Under the pieces are notes generated by a model. The model was not told the origin of the DNA, ran no database searches, and saw only the letters and a list, made by a program, of their open reading frames with translations. A program made the translations under genes and the position numbers. Shown here in pieces: positions 1-9,573 of a DNA stretch of 64,000 nt (positions are counted from its first letter, which is position 1; the number at the start of each line of letters is the position of its first letter). Source of the stretch: Verrucomicrobiales bacterium (GTDB lineage Bacteria; Verrucomicrobiota; Verrucomicrobiia; Limisphaerales; J093); contig JABTUJ010000030.1 of the NCBI GenBank assembly GCA_015075445.1, positions 1 through 64,000 of the forward strand, given 5' to 3'.

Positions 1-47
1 GGATTCAGGGGTGGGGGTTTCTCCGCCGATTACAGACATCGGGAATT

Positions 48-75
48 GCCTGGCGGGCCTTGCGGCCCACCAGGC
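48..75 (-). terminator. Stem-loop downstream of the PEP-CTERM gene
   Basis: A 12-bp stem with one mismatch (GCCTGGCGGGCC against GGCCCACCAGGC) and a 4-nt TTGC loop lies about 60 bp beyond the stop codon of the minus-strand PEP-CTERM gene. There is no T run on either side, so this is at best a weak or Rho-assisted terminator, or simply a structured intergenic element. Confidence 0.35.
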
Positions 76-136
76 TCCCCGATTGACCTCCTTCCCTCCG
101 GAGCGGCATCGGGGGAACGCCGCCCGGAAGTCAATC

Positions 137-1192
137 TCACCGTCGGCTCGCACCCCGGTTGCCCGCTACGCCGGGTCCAAAGCGCCGCAACGTTGCGAAT
201 CCCACCAGCAGGCCGGCGACCACGGCGGCGGTGGACCCGGGCTCGGGGATCACGATGGCCGAGGGCCAGTAGAGCAGGCGCTCACTCACGCTGCGCTCGT
301 TGTGGTAGGTCTCGGTGTAGGTGGTCTGCGTGCCATTATCCCGCAGGTCGCGGAACTGGAGCGTCACGGTCTTGGGCGGTCCTCCAAACAGGTATTGGCC
401 GGCCGTGGCCCCCACCAGTTCGGCGCCGACGGCGAACGTGCCGTCGCTGGCCGCGGCCAGGGCGGCGAGGGCCGCGCCGTTGAGCGCAACGCTGAAGCCG
501 CCGGCGGCCGGCGCCCAGACCGCCCCGTAGCTCAGGCCGTCGACCAAATCCTGGTAGATGTCGAGGCGTCCGGTCCCCCCCGCCTGCAGCTCCGCCAGGG
601 GCGTGTGGATGTCCCACAAGCGCAGCAACCCCCACGGCACCGAACTGACGCCGGCATTCGAGTAGCTCAGGACCACGGTCGAGAAGCCGAGGAAGGTGCT
701 GCTCTGCACCGTCGTGGCAGTGCGGGTGAAGTCCACGTAATCCACGACCCGTTCCCAGGCGTACGGGGCCGCCGGGGCGGTGGGGTCCAGCGGGTCAAAC
801 GGCTTGTCGAGCTCGGGGCGTCGGATCCAGGTGCCCCCGCGGTAGCGGGGGGTCGTGGTGCTGCTGGTCGAGGTGGTGGAGTAGTTGGCACGGTCGACGG
901 CCGGCAGGTTGAAGGTTGCCCAACTCGCGTAGCGCACCCCATCCAGGTTGCCGGTGAGCACGCTCCGGTTGGCGGGGTCGTGTTCGCCGAGGCTGTTGTA
1001 CCAACCGCTGTCGGTGGCGGTCACGGTATGCGCCGTGACAACAATGCCCGCGTGGTTGGTCTGGGCCGCCGGGCCGAGGGCCAACAGGCAGGCGACGGTC
1101 AGCGCCCGCCGGGGCCGGGGGCGACCGGGGAGCGCAAGCCGTAAGCGAGGATTCGGGATCGAGTCGAGAGATGTTGTCTTCACGCCGACCAT
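137..1192 (-). CDS. PEP-CTERM sorting domain protein
   Basis: This is a 351-residue secreted protein of unknown function. The N-terminus has a basic stretch followed by a hydrophobic segment (about residues 29-48) that looks like a signal peptide. The C-terminus carries a PEP-CTERM anchor: a VIPEPGS motif at about residue 315, a hydrophobic helix, then an arginine-rich tail. Proteins of this kind are processed by an exosortase and are usually surface or extracellular-matrix components. The middle is rich in Ser, Thr, Gly and Tyr with no enzymatic motif that I recognise. It is transcribed divergently from the WYL regulator. No exosortase gene is in view. Confidence 0.85.
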   Translation of the reverse strand: MVGVKTTSLDSIPNPRLRLALPGRPRPRRALTVACLLALGPAAQTNHAGIVVTAHTVTATDSGWYNSLGEHDPANRSVLTGNLDGVRYASWATFNLPAVDRANYSTTSTSSTTTPRYRGGTWIRRPELDKPFDPLDPTAPAAPYAWERVVDYVDFTRTATTVQSSTFLGFSTVVLSYSNAGVSSVPWGLLRLWDIHTPLAELQAGGTGRLDIYQDLVDGLSYGAVWAPAAGGFSVALNGAALAALAAASDGTFAVGAELVGATAGQYLFGGPPKTVTLQFRDLRDNGTQTTYTETYHNERSVSERLLYWPSAIVIPEPGSTAAVVAGLLVGFATLRRFGPGVAGNRGASRR

Positions 1193-1340
1193 TTCAGCAC
1201 GGGCACACTGACATCCGTGGTCACCGTGCCCGGAAACTTATTCACAGGGGCGAAACGAACGAGGCTGGTCTGGAGGCGGACACGGACGACACGGAGGTTT
1301 GACAGGCGCGCGGGTGACAGGCACAAGGACGGTCACGCCT

Positions 1341-2339
1341 ATGGCCCAGGTCCCGACACGGCACGCCGCCCGACCGCCGCTTGACCGGATGATGCACATT
1401 CACCAGGCGCTGCAGGTGAATCGGTACCCCAACTGCCTCACCCTGGCACGGGAACTCGAGGTCGTGCCGCGCACCATCAAGCGCGACGTGGATTTCATGA
1501 AGTGCCGGCTGGGCCTGCCGATCAGCTACGATCGGCGGCACCAGGGCTACCGGTACACCGAGCCGGTGGAGCACTTTCCCAACCTCACCATGACCGAGGG
1601 CGAGCTCTTTGCGCTGCTGGTGGCGCACAAGGCCATCGCCCAGTACCACGGCACGCCGTTCCAGCGGATGCTCGAGACCGCCTTCCAGAAGCTGACCGGG
1701 CGCCTGGATACCGAGACGCGCTTTACGCTGGGAAACCTGGACGCCGCCTTCTCCTTCCGACCGTTCGCACCTGAGGACGCCGACCTGCAGACCTTTGAAG
1801 TCTTGACCCGGGCGGTGCGGGAGCGACGCGTGGTGCGCTTTCAGTACCGCAACCTCGGGACGCGGCAAATCCGGCCGCGGCAGGTCCGGCCCTACCACCT
1901 GGCCTGCATCGAGAATCACTGGTACCTGTTCGGGTTCGATGAAGATCGCCAGGCGATGCGGACGTTCGTGCTGGCGCGGTTGCGCGCCCCGGAGCTGACG
2001 TCGAGCCGGTTCACGCTCGAGGGTGAGTTTGACCTGAACACGTACCTGCGGGGGAGCCTGGCGGTGTTCCGAGGCGCTGCGGACTACGAGGTGGTGGTCG
2101 ATTTCGATGCGTGGGCCGGGGATCTGATCCGGGGCCGGCGCTGGCACGCGAGCCAGGATCTCACGGAGCTCCCCAGCGGGGAGGTCCGGGTGCGGTTGCG
2201 CCTGGACAGCCTCGAGGAAGCGGAACGTTGGGTGCTCGGCTGGGGAGTCCACGCGACCGTGGTGCGGCCGGAAGGGTTGGCCGCGCGGATCCGGGAGATT
2301 GCCGGCGTGCTGGCCCAGCGCTACGCCCGCCCGGAGTAG
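1341..2339 (+). CDS. WYL domain transcriptional regulator
   Basis: This is a predicted DNA-binding regulator of about 332 residues. An N-terminal helix-turn-helix (about residues 20-75 from this start, including ELEVVPRTIKRDVDFM) is followed by a WYL domain; the stretch from HLACIENHWYLFGFDE matches the ligand-sensing core. A C-terminal WCX-like extension ends at ARIREIAGVLAQRY. WYL proteins bind nucleotides or single-stranded nucleic acid and control many stress and defence loci, but the target here is unknown. I chose the ATG at 1341 because upstream codons extend into low-quality N-terminal sequence. The stop codon TAG at 2337 overlaps the first bases of a palindromic repeat that may also end transcription. 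Confidence 0.9.
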   Translation: MAQVPTRHAARPPLDRMMHIHQALQVNRYPNCLTLARELEVVPRTIKRDVDFMKCRLGLPISYDRRHQGYRYTEPVEHFPNLTMTEGELFALLVAHKAIAQYHGTPFQRMLETAFQKLTGRLDTETRFTLGNLDAAFSFRPFAPEDADLQTFEVLTRAVRERRVVRFQYRNLGTRQIRPRQVRPYHLACIENHWYLFGFDEDRQAMRTFVLARLRAPELTSSRFTLEGEFDLNTYLRGSLAVFRGAADYEVVVDFDAWAGDLIRGRRWHASQDLTELPSGEVRVRLRLDSLEEAERWVLGWGVHATVVRPEGLAARIREIAGVLAQRYARPE

Positions 2340-2505
2340 GCGCCGACGTCAGGAGGCGTCGGGGAGCAGACGGCAGTACCAATCTGCCTCCTGACGTCGG
2401 CTCCTACTCACGTTGGCTCCCACCCTGCCTCCTGACGTCGGCTCCTACTCGCGTTGGCTCCCACCCTGCCTCCTGACGTCGGCTCCTACGAAGGTCGGCT
2501 CCTAC
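2336..2505. repeat. GTAGGAG-type palindromic repeat cluster
   Basis: Positions 2336-2406 form a large hairpin: arms of about 22 nt (GTAGGCGCCGACGTCAGG... and its near-perfect inverse) around a 27-nt loop. The 3' arm is then repeated in direct orientation at 2427-2448 and 2468-2489 with a shared spacer (about 41-bp period), plus a partial copy at 2493-2505. Related copies occur at 5694-5816 and 61587-61691. The first arm starts on the stop codon of the WYL gene. Confidence 0.85.
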
Positions 2506-2517
2506 TCAGGGGGACGG

Positions 2518-3546
2518 TCAAGGCGTCACCACGATCTTGCCCAGGACGGTCCGCGCGCGCAGGGCCGCCAGACCCGCGGGGGTGTCGGCCAGCGACAGCA
2601 CGCGGTCGAGGACCGGCCGCAGACGGCCTTCCTTCGCCCAGGCCAGCGTGGTCTTGAGGTCCTCGCGCGTGCGGCTGTAGCTGCCCACGAGGCGCTGTTC
2701 CTTCACGAAGAAAGGCCAGAGTTGCAGCGTGGGTTCACGCCCGGCCGTGGCCCCGCAGGTCACCACCGTCCCGCCGCGCGCCAGGCAGTGAAAGACCTGC
2801 TCGAGCAGCGGTCCGCCCACATGCTCGACCGCAACGTCCACGCCCCGTTTCCCGGTGAGCTGCCGCACTTGGGCCGGCCACCCCGGATCGGCCGTGTCCA
2901 GCGCGGCCTCCGCTCCCAGCTCGAGCGCCAGCGCCCGCTTAGCCGCCGTCGATCCCGTGCTCACCACCCGCGCCCCCAAACCGCGCGCGATCTGGATCGC
3001 CGCGGACCCGACGCCGCTGGCGCCCCCGATCACCAGCACCCAGGCCCCCGCCGGCACGGACACGCGTCGGGTCAGCATGTGCATGGCGGTGCTCCCGGCC
3101 AACGTCAGCGCGGCGGACGTCGTGAAGTCCAGCTCGTCCGGCAATCGCACGAGGGTGCGGGCCGGCACGACCACCTGCTCCGCCAGGCCGCCGTCGCATT
3201 GCACGCCCAGCAGGGTGGCCGCGAGGCAGAGCGATTCCTCGCCCCGCACGCAGAACTCGCAGGCCCCGCAGAAGAGGTTCGACTGGATGGCGACCCGATC
3301 GCCCGGCTTCCAAGCGGTGCCCTCCGCGCCGACCCGGAGGATTTCGCCCGCCACTTCGGAGCCGGGTGTGCGGGGCAGGCGGAGCGGGAGCGGCAACGCG
3401 CGTTCCTCGAGCCAGAGGTCCAGCCGGTTCAGTCCGCAGGCCCGCACCCGCACGACCGCGTCGGCCGGCCCCGGCTCGGGCGCCGGGAGATCGCGGAGTT
3501 CGAAGCGGCCGGGGGCGCCGTGAGCGACGAGTTGCAGTGCCTTCAT
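2518..3546 (-). CDS. Zinc-binding alcohol dehydrogenase family protein
   Basis: This is a 342-residue medium-chain dehydrogenase/reductase. It has an N-terminal GroES-like domain with a structural-zinc cysteine cluster (CGACEFCVRGEESLC, about residues 98-112) and a Rossmann domain with a glycine-rich GGASGVGSAA nucleotide motif near residue 174. It ends in the usual LGKIVVTP strand. It probably oxidises or reduces an alcohol, aldehyde or quinone with NAD(P)H. Its ATG overlaps the TGA of the upstream DUF1501 gene (ATGA at 3546-3543), so the two are translationally coupled. The substrate cannot be inferred. Confidence 0.88.
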   Translation of the reverse strand: MKALQLVAHGAPGRFELRDLPAPEPGPADAVVRVRACGLNRLDLWLEERALPLPLRLPRTPGSEVAGEILRVGAEGTAWKPGDRVAIQSNLFCGACEFCVRGEESLCLAATLLGVQCDGGLAEQVVVPARTLVRLPDELDFTTSAALTLAGSTAMHMLTRRVSVPAGAWVLVIGGASGVGSAAIQIARGLGARVVSTGSTAAKRALALELGAEAALDTADPGWPAQVRQLTGKRGVDVAVEHVGGPLLEQVFHCLARGGTVVTCGATAGREPTLQLWPFFVKEQRLVGSYSRTREDLKTTLAWAKEGRLRPVLDRVLSLADTPAGLAALRARTVLGKIVVTP

Positions 3547-5045
3547 GCCAACACGCCGGTGACCACGTGTCCCTCGACATCCGTCAGGCGGCGTTCCAGG
3601 CCGTTGTGATAATACGTGAGCCGCTCGTGGTCGAGGCCGAGCAGATGCAGGAGGGTGGCGTGGAAGTCGTGCACCGTGACGATGTCCTCGACGGCCCGGT
3701 GGCCGAAGTCGTCGGTGGCGCCGTAGCTGAGGCCGGCCTTGACGCCCGCGCCGGCGAGCCAGCAGGTGAACCCGTCGGGGTTGTGGTCGCGGCCCTGAGC
3801 GCCCTTCTGGAACGTGGGCATGCGGCCGAACTCGGTGCACCAGACCACGAGGGTGTCGCGGAGGAGGCCGCGCTGCTTGAGATCGAGGAGGAGCGCGGCA
3901 GTGGGCTGGTCCATCACCGGCCCGTGCACGCTGTACTGGTTGAACAGGTCCTTGTGCCCGTCCCAGTTGCTCACTCCTTCGCCGCCGGTCTGGTACGCGC
4001 CGTTGAAGAGCTGGACGAAACGGACGCCCTGCTCGATGAGCCGGCGCGCCAGGATGCAGTTGCGGGCGTAGGCAGCCCGCAGGTCTTTCACCTTCGACCC
4101 GCCCTCGTCCGCGCCGTACAGCTTGATGATGTGGGGCGGTTCGGTGCTGAGGTCGGCCACGCCTGGCACGGCGAGCTGCATCCGCGCGGCCAGTTCGTAG
4201 CTGGCAATGCGCGCCGCGAGTTCGGTGTCGCCGGGGAACCGTTCCGCGTGGCGCGCGTTGAGCCCTTGGAGAAAGTCGCGCGTGGCGACGTCGGTGCGCG
4301 CACTGATGCCCGGCGGCGGCGTCAGGTGGCGGAGCGGGTTAGTGGCGTTGAATTCGGTGCCCTGGAAGGCCGCGGGCAGGAAGCCGGGCGCCCAGTTGTT
4401 GACGCTGTTCTGCGGCTTGCCCCGGGGATCCGGCAGGGCGACGTACGCGGGCAGACTCTGATCCTCGGTGCCCAGGGCGTAGGTCACCCACGCGCCCAGG
4501 CTCGGGAAGCCGTCGCGGGTGAAGCCCGTGGACATGAAGTTCTCGCCCGGACCGTGGGTGTTCGTCTTGCCCTGCATCGAGTGGATGAAGCAAAGGTCGT
4601 CCGCCAGGGCGCCCAGGTGCGGCACCAGGTCGGAGATCATCTTCCCGGACTGACCGCGCGGGCGGAACTCCCACGGGCTCCGCGTCAGCGCACCTTGCTC
4701 GCCCTGGAACGTGATCAGCCCTTCGGCCCCCGGCAGCGGTTTGCCGTGGTGGCGGATCAGTTCGGGCTTGTAGTCGAAGGTGTCCAGTTGGCTGCACGCG
4801 CCACTGCAGAAGATCACGAGCACGTTCTTGGCCCGCGGCGGGAAATGCGGCGCGCGCGGGGCGTAGGGCTGGCCGGGCGGAATCACCGGACGCAGCGGTT
4901 CCTTGCCAGACACGCTCGCGGCGAGGAGACCCTGCCGCCCAAGCAGGTGCGTGAGCGCGATGGCGCCGAGCCCGCAGGCGGCGTCGCCCAGGAAACGGCG
5001 GCGGTTGAGCAGCGGATGGTGGGCTGGCAAGGGCGAGGGGTTCAC
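3543..5045 (-). CDS. DUF1501 domain-containing protein
   Basis: This is a 500-residue DUF1501 protein (sulfatase/alkaline-phosphatase-like fold). A Tat-type leader is visible (LNRRRFLGDAACGLGAIAL, about residues 12-30), so export in folded form is expected. Family motifs include NVLVIFCSGACSQLDTFDYKPEL near residue 75, the GHKDLFNQYSVHG region, and a terminal block with ATDDFGHRAVEDIVTVHDFHATLLHLLG. DUF1501 genes are nearly always paired with DUF1553/DUF1549 cytochrome-like genes in Planctomycetota and Verrucomicrobiota, as here. The biochemical role is unproven; roles in polysaccharide use have been suggested for related loci. It overlaps the upstream gene at 5042-5045. Confidence 0.93.
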   Translation of the reverse strand: MNPSPLPAHHPLLNRRRFLGDAACGLGAIALTHLLGRQGLLAASVSGKEPLRPVIPPGQPYAPRAPHFPPRAKNVLVIFCSGACSQLDTFDYKPELIRHHGKPLPGAEGLITFQGEQGALTRSPWEFRPRGQSGKMISDLVPHLGALADDLCFIHSMQGKTNTHGPGENFMSTGFTRDGFPSLGAWVTYALGTEDQSLPAYVALPDPRGKPQNSVNNWAPGFLPAAFQGTEFNATNPLRHLTPPPGISARTDVATRDFLQGLNARHAERFPGDTELAARIASYELAARMQLAVPGVADLSTEPPHIIKLYGADEGGSKVKDLRAAYARNCILARRLIEQGVRFVQLFNGAYQTGGEGVSNWDGHKDLFNQYSVHGPVMDQPTAALLLDLKQRGLLRDTLVVWCTEFGRMPTFQKGAQGRDHNPDGFTCWLAGAGVKAGLSYGATDDFGHRAVEDIVTVHDFHATLLHLLGLDHERLTYYHNGLERRLTDVEGHVVTGVLA

Positions 5046-8040
5046 GGGATGAACAGGAATTCGTTGGCGTTGAGCAGCGCCCGGGCCAGGGCGGGCAAGC
5101 CCTCGGCGGCAACCAGCGCCGCGGCTTCACGGGCCTCGGCGGGTTCAGGCGCCCGGTGAATGGCGAGTTGCCAGGCGCGTCGTACCTGGGCGTCCGCTGT
5201 GGGGCCGGCTTCGCGCGCGAGCCGCGCCGCCAGATGGACGGCCTGGTCGGCCATGAACCGGCTGTTGAACAGGTTCAGCGCCTGCAGCGGCGTGGTCGAC
5301 ACGTTCCGCCGCGGGATGGCCAGGCTGCCGTCCGGACAATCGAAGGCGCCGAAAATGCCGTCCGGTTCGAGGCGGATCTTGACGGCGTATACCATGCGAC
5401 GCGCTTCGGCCGGGCCGAAGTCCTCGAGCGGATGGTAGTGATAGACGTTCTCGCGCTCGACCCGGTGCAGGAAGAAGCCGGGCCCGCCGGGTGTGGGATC
5501 GATGGTGCCGCTCACCGCGAGCACGCTGTCGCGAATGGCCTCCGCCTCGAGCCGACGCGGCGGGAAGCGCCAGAGCCATCGGCAACCGGCATCCACGGCC
5601 AGCGCCTCAGGCCGCGGCGCGCTGGACTGTCGCCACGTGGCGCTCGTGAGGATGAGACGGTGGAGGTGTTTGATGGACCAACCCGCAGGCACCGTAGGAG
5701 TCGAGGTCACGAGACTCGGCTGAGCCTCCTCACGTCGGCTCCTACCAGTGGGGGACGTAGGAGTCGAGGTCACGAGACTCTGCTGAGCCTCCTCACGTCG
5801 GCTCCGGCAGGTTGGCTGGACGAACTCGGCGAGCCAGTCGAAACGAAGACCGGATGGCTCGGACGCGCGCCGTTCCTCCCGAAATCGTTGGGCGTGTCCA
5901 CCAGCCCGACGCCGAAATGGTACTGCCAGATCCGATTGACGAGCACCCGCGCCGTCAGGGGATGGTCCGGATGCGTAATCCACTCCGCCATTCGCAGGCG
6001 CCGTTCCTGCTCGGGCGTGTTGGTGGCCAGGGTCAGCGGCTGGAAGATCGCCAGGGTTCCCGGCGGTACCACCTCGCGCGGTTGCATGGGATCGCCGCGA
6101 TGCTGCCGGAAGGTGAGGGCCGGTTCGACAAAGGTCCCCGCATAGGCCATCGGCGGCTGCGCCAGCGCGACCCGGCGCCGTCGGGCTTGCTCCAGCTCGG
6201 CCAGCCAGCTACGGCCCTGCGCGGCTTCAGCTTCCGGCCAGCCCGCGAAACGGTACTCCGGTTCCGCCGACTTCGGCGTCGGGCCCGGAAAGGGCTCGCG
6301 GTCGTCGGAGGTCGCCAGCACGACCCACGCGTCGGGTTCGAGCGCCGCTTCGATCCGGTACTTTGTGGGCACTCGATCCCCGAAGGCGCCTTCGCGGTCG
6401 CGACCCCACACGATGCGTTCGATGCGCTCGATCTGGGCAAACTCGAGCTGCACCCAGCCGCGACCGGGCTCGTCCGAGATCCAGGAACGCGCGTTGCCGA
6501 CTTGGCCGTCGTTCACGTGCTTGAGCTGGTGGATCTCGTACCCGGGCAACGTTCCGGAAGCCGCGGGTTTCGTTCCGTGCCGGGCCAGCGCCACGTTGCG
6601 GTCGGCGGACCAGACCTCGAGTTCGTCCAGACCAGGCTCGCCCGAGCTCGCGGCGAGGATCGTGAAGCGGACGAAACGGGCGGGCACGGGCGGGAAGACC
6701 TCCTCGTTTTGGCGGGCATTGACCGGCGGGCGGAGCGGCATTGCGGCGAGCTGGTTCGTCGGGGGCGCCACGGGCGCGAGGAAGGGGGCCAGCTTGCGTT
6801 CGAGATCGTGGATGGTGCGATCGAGCTCGGCCAGTCCGCCGGCTTGCGCCGCCGGCAGGGGCAGGGCGCGATCGCTGTGCTTCACGCCGCTGAACACCGC
6901 CGCCAGGGCGAAATACTCGCGCTGGGCAATGGGATCGAACTTGTGCGCATGGCAGCGCGCGCACCCGACCGTGAGCCCGAGAAACGCGGTGCCCGTGGTG
7001 CTCACCATGTCGTCCAGTTCGTCGGCCCGCTGTTGCGCCGTGAGCACCGGGTCGGGACTGCCCACGATGTCGACCGGACCGGCCACGAGAAACCCCGTGG
7101 CGACGTCCGCCCCGAGCGCATCGCCCGCGAGTTGTTCGCGGACGAACCGGTCGTAGGGCACGTCGCGATTGAAGGCGTCGATGACGTAATCGCGGAAGCG
7201 CCAGGCGTGCGGGCGCTCGCGGTTCGTCTCGAAGCCGTTGCTCTCGGCGAACCGGATCAGGTCCAGCCAGTGCCGGGCCCACCGTTCGCCGTAGCGCGGA
7301 TCGTCAAGCACGCGGTCCACCCACCGCTCAAACGCGTCGGGTCGCGGGTCGGCCACAAACGCGGCCACCTCCTCGGGCGTGGGCGGGACTCCAAGCATCA
7401 CCAGATACAAACGGCGAAGGAGGCTGACCGGGTCGGCCTCGGGTGACAGCCCGAGATTGTGTTCTGCGAGCTTCTCCTGGATGAAGGCGTCGAGGGGATG
7501 CGATGGAACACCTTCGGCCGCGCCGGGCGGTTCGGCGACGTCCGTGGCAGGGCGCGGTGGCGGCGGCACGGCAGGGCGAACGACCGGTTGGAAGGCCCAA
7601 TGCGGCTCCGGCGGGGCAGGCTCAGCGGCGGGATCTTCCGGCCAGGGAGCGCCCGCGTCCACCCACGCGCGGAGCAGCGCCACTTCCTGTTGGGTCAAAG
7701 GCTCGCCCCGGGCGGGCATGAGCGAGTCCGGAACCAGCCCCGCCACGAGGTGCACCAACGGGCTGCCCGCGCTGTCGCCTGGCCGGAGGGCGGGGCGGTA
7801 GGCGTCGCCGCCGGCCAGTGCGGCCGCTCGCGAATCGAGGCGGTAACCCCCGCGCTGCCGCTCCGGGCCGTGGCAGGATTGGCAACGCGACGCGAGCAGG
7901 GGACGGATGTCGCGTTCCCAATCGGCTTGGGCCGCGGCGGGGGGAAGCCGCGCGACATCGACGGCGGCGGCGGTGGCGGCGAGCCAGGCCGCGCTGCCGG
8001 CGGCCAGCGCGAGACGGAGGCGGGTTTGCGAGCGCTTCAT
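5042..8040 (-). pseudogene. PSD1 (PSCyt1-DUF1549-DUF1553) protein, frameshifted
   Basis: The reading begins with a signal peptide (7960-8040) and a cytochrome-c-like PSCyt1 domain with CQSCH. A DUF1549 domain follows, with HWLDLIRFAESNGFE and a second haem-like CARCH. Next come a discoidin-like insert and DUF1553. At 5843-5844 the frame breaks between the family motif GRNGARPSHP and the continuation FDWLAEFV; two extra bases (or one missing) explain it. Downstream, the second frame (5042-5842) has the rest of DUF1553, including LTSATWRQSS and TPLQALNLFN. About 40 residues there derive from two in-frame copies of a dispersed repeat. It is either a recent pseudogene or an assembly error. Confidence 0.85.
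5694..5816. repeat. Two GTAGGAG palindromic repeats inside the DUF1553 gene
   Basis: Copy one (5694-5745, 52 nt) runs GTAGGAGTCGAGGTCACGAG ... CTCCTCACGTCGGCTCCTAC, an imperfect inverted repeat with arms of about 23 nt. Copy two (5757-5816) is similar but lacks the last three bases. In the minus-strand protein the two copies encode related peptides (SRREEAQ..SLVTSTPT) between FVQPT and GWSIKHLH, which are adjacent in the DUF1553 family. The insertions are multiples of three, so the frame is kept. Confidence 0.9.
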
Positions 8041-8117
8041 ACAGATATCCGTCGGGCGGCATCATGCGGCAGCGGACATGATTGGCGAGATAATATGTGC
8101 TGTTGCTCGGCAATGGC

Positions 8118-8228
8118 CGTTGAACGTTGGGCGTTGAGCGTTGCGCGTTGAGCGTTGGGCGTTGGGCGTTGGGCGTTGCGCGTTGAGCGTTGGGCGTTGG
8201 GCGTTGGGCGTTGGGCGTTGAGCGTTGG
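8118..8228. repeat. Heptamer tandem repeat (GCGTTGG/A)
   Basis: About 15-16 tandem copies of a 7-mer of the form GCGTTGR (equivalently TTGRRCG) lie in the region between the start of the PSD1 gene and the outer-membrane protein gene. On the minus strand they read as repeated P-N-A-Q-R-like peptides, which I regard as not real. The 8041-8353 gap holds no other feature. A second array of the same type is at 11203-11271. Confidence 0.9.
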
Positions 8229-8353
8229 TGCGCGCGGAGAGGGCGTGGGCCTCCGCGGCAGAAAGTCCCCGCACGCTGGCGGCGAAGCCGCCGGCGCTCA
8301 GAACGAATGCCCTCCCCAGGCAACCGTCACGCCGGGCGCACGGCCCTCCGATC

Positions 8354-9442
8354 TCAGAAACGGGCCGAGAGATTCGCGAAGAGCGCGAAGTCCGCAAAGG
8401 ACGCGTCGCCGTGCCCACCGGTGATCTCGTCGGTGACACTGCGTTGCCGGTCGCGGAGCAGCGCCACAGGCGCGGTCACGCTCAGGCTGTATCGGTTCCA
8501 GTTCCAGGACAGCCCCGGCTCGACCGAGACCACGTAGCCCGGACGGCGGAAGCCTTCTGAGCCGCCGAAGGCGTCGCGCACCGGAAGGCCGTCGATCCGG
8601 CCCCCCACGCTGAGCGCCAGACCGGCCTTGGGCCAGAGGCCATAGCTCAAGCCCGCCCGCCCCAGGTACTGGTCGGGGACCGAATTGACGTCGTCCTGGT
8701 TGGGTGAACCTGGCGGTGAGAAGCTGGCTGTTCCGTTCACCTCGCGCGGGTTGAACAGGTAGAAGCCGTTCGCGTAGGCGTTCAGCTCGCCGACCACGTG
8801 ATAGAAGCCCTGCATCTGGACCAGGAAACCCCAGCCGCCGTCGCCCGGTTGAATCGCCACGTCCACCGGCCGGTGCACGATGCCCTCGGGCGTGTGGAAA
8901 TCGTCCTCGACCGCGTCGTCGCCCGTCGGCGCCTTGACCCCGATACCGAGGGAGACGTTGCCCCGGGGATGCTTCCGGGGGTCCAGGAACCAGAAATCGC
9001 CGGTGAGCCGCAGATCTCCGATGCCCCCGGCCTCGGTGGCGTACTGCGGGCCCGTCATGGTGCCGGAATGCTCGTGGCGCGTTGTGCGTTCGCCCCACTG
9101 GAAGGGCAGGCCCAGCGTCAGGCTCAGGCGCGGGGTTGGGGCGTAGCTGAACGCGAGGTCGAACGAGTGGATCTCGTTGATCACCTGGCTGCCCGGCGGC
9201 ATCGGAAGTTCCTCGGTGCCCATGAAATAGCGGTCCGCATACAGATACCGGTAACCCGCCGAGACCTGAAATCCGTGCGCCTGCGGCACCAGCAGGGTGC
9301 CCGGGATGACCGGACCGCCGGCGGGCCGGATGGCCAGGCACCCTTGCGCCGCGCCTTGGGGCGCCAGGGTCAGGAGCGCGGTGCCGAACAGGACAGTTGT
9401 TCCCGGCCGCGAGAGCCGGCGAGGTGCGATCAGTGGATTCAT
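8354..9442 (-). CDS. Putative outer-membrane beta-barrel / transporter-like protein
   Basis: This is a 362-residue protein with an N-terminal signal sequence (hydrophobic region about residues 15-32, AAQG cleavage area). It has many alternating-hydrophobicity strands typical of a beta-barrel, and the last residue is Phe (FANLSARF), the usual outer-membrane insertion signal. The pattern resembles the MetA-pathway/phenol-degradation outer-membrane family (YRYLYADRYF, GIGDLRLTGDFWF, LGIGVKAPTGDD). I placed the start at the ATG at 9442 because the preceding in-frame codons look non-coding. Its cargo is unknown. Confidence 0.7.
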   Translation of the reverse strand: MNPLIAPRRLSRPGTTVLFGTALLTLAPQGAAQGCLAIRPAGGPVIPGTLLVPQAHGFQVSAGYRYLYADRYFMGTEELPMPPGSQVINEIHSFDLAFSYAPTPRLSLTLGLPFQWGERTTRHEHSGTMTGPQYATEAGGIGDLRLTGDFWFLDPRKHPRGNVSLGIGVKAPTGDDAVEDDFHTPEGIVHRPVDVAIQPGDGGWGFLVQMQGFYHVVGELNAYANGFYLFNPREVNGTASFSPPGSPNQDDVNSVPDQYLGRAGLSYGLWPKAGLALSVGGRIDGLPVRDAFGGSEGFRRPGYVVSVEPGLSWNWNRYSLSVTAPVALLRDRQRSVTDEITGGHGDASFADFALFANLSARF

Positions 9443-9573
9443 GCTTCGTCTACCTTGAACGTTGGGGTTTCTGCTTCTTGTTTGAGCCCGGCTTGCCTTG
9501 AGGTGCGCAGGCAACCTGACCCGCCTCAGGAGCCCGGGAGTATGGGTGATCGCCGGGAAATGACCCGGAAGCC

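Noticed and set aside
1242..2252. Long minus-strand frame opposite the WYL gene
   Set aside because: Shadow of the real gene; low-complexity composition without domains, while the plus frame has clear HTH and WYL motifs.
8062..8439. Frame encoding repeated PNAQRPT peptides
   Set aside because: It is a translation of the heptamer array and has no support as a protein.
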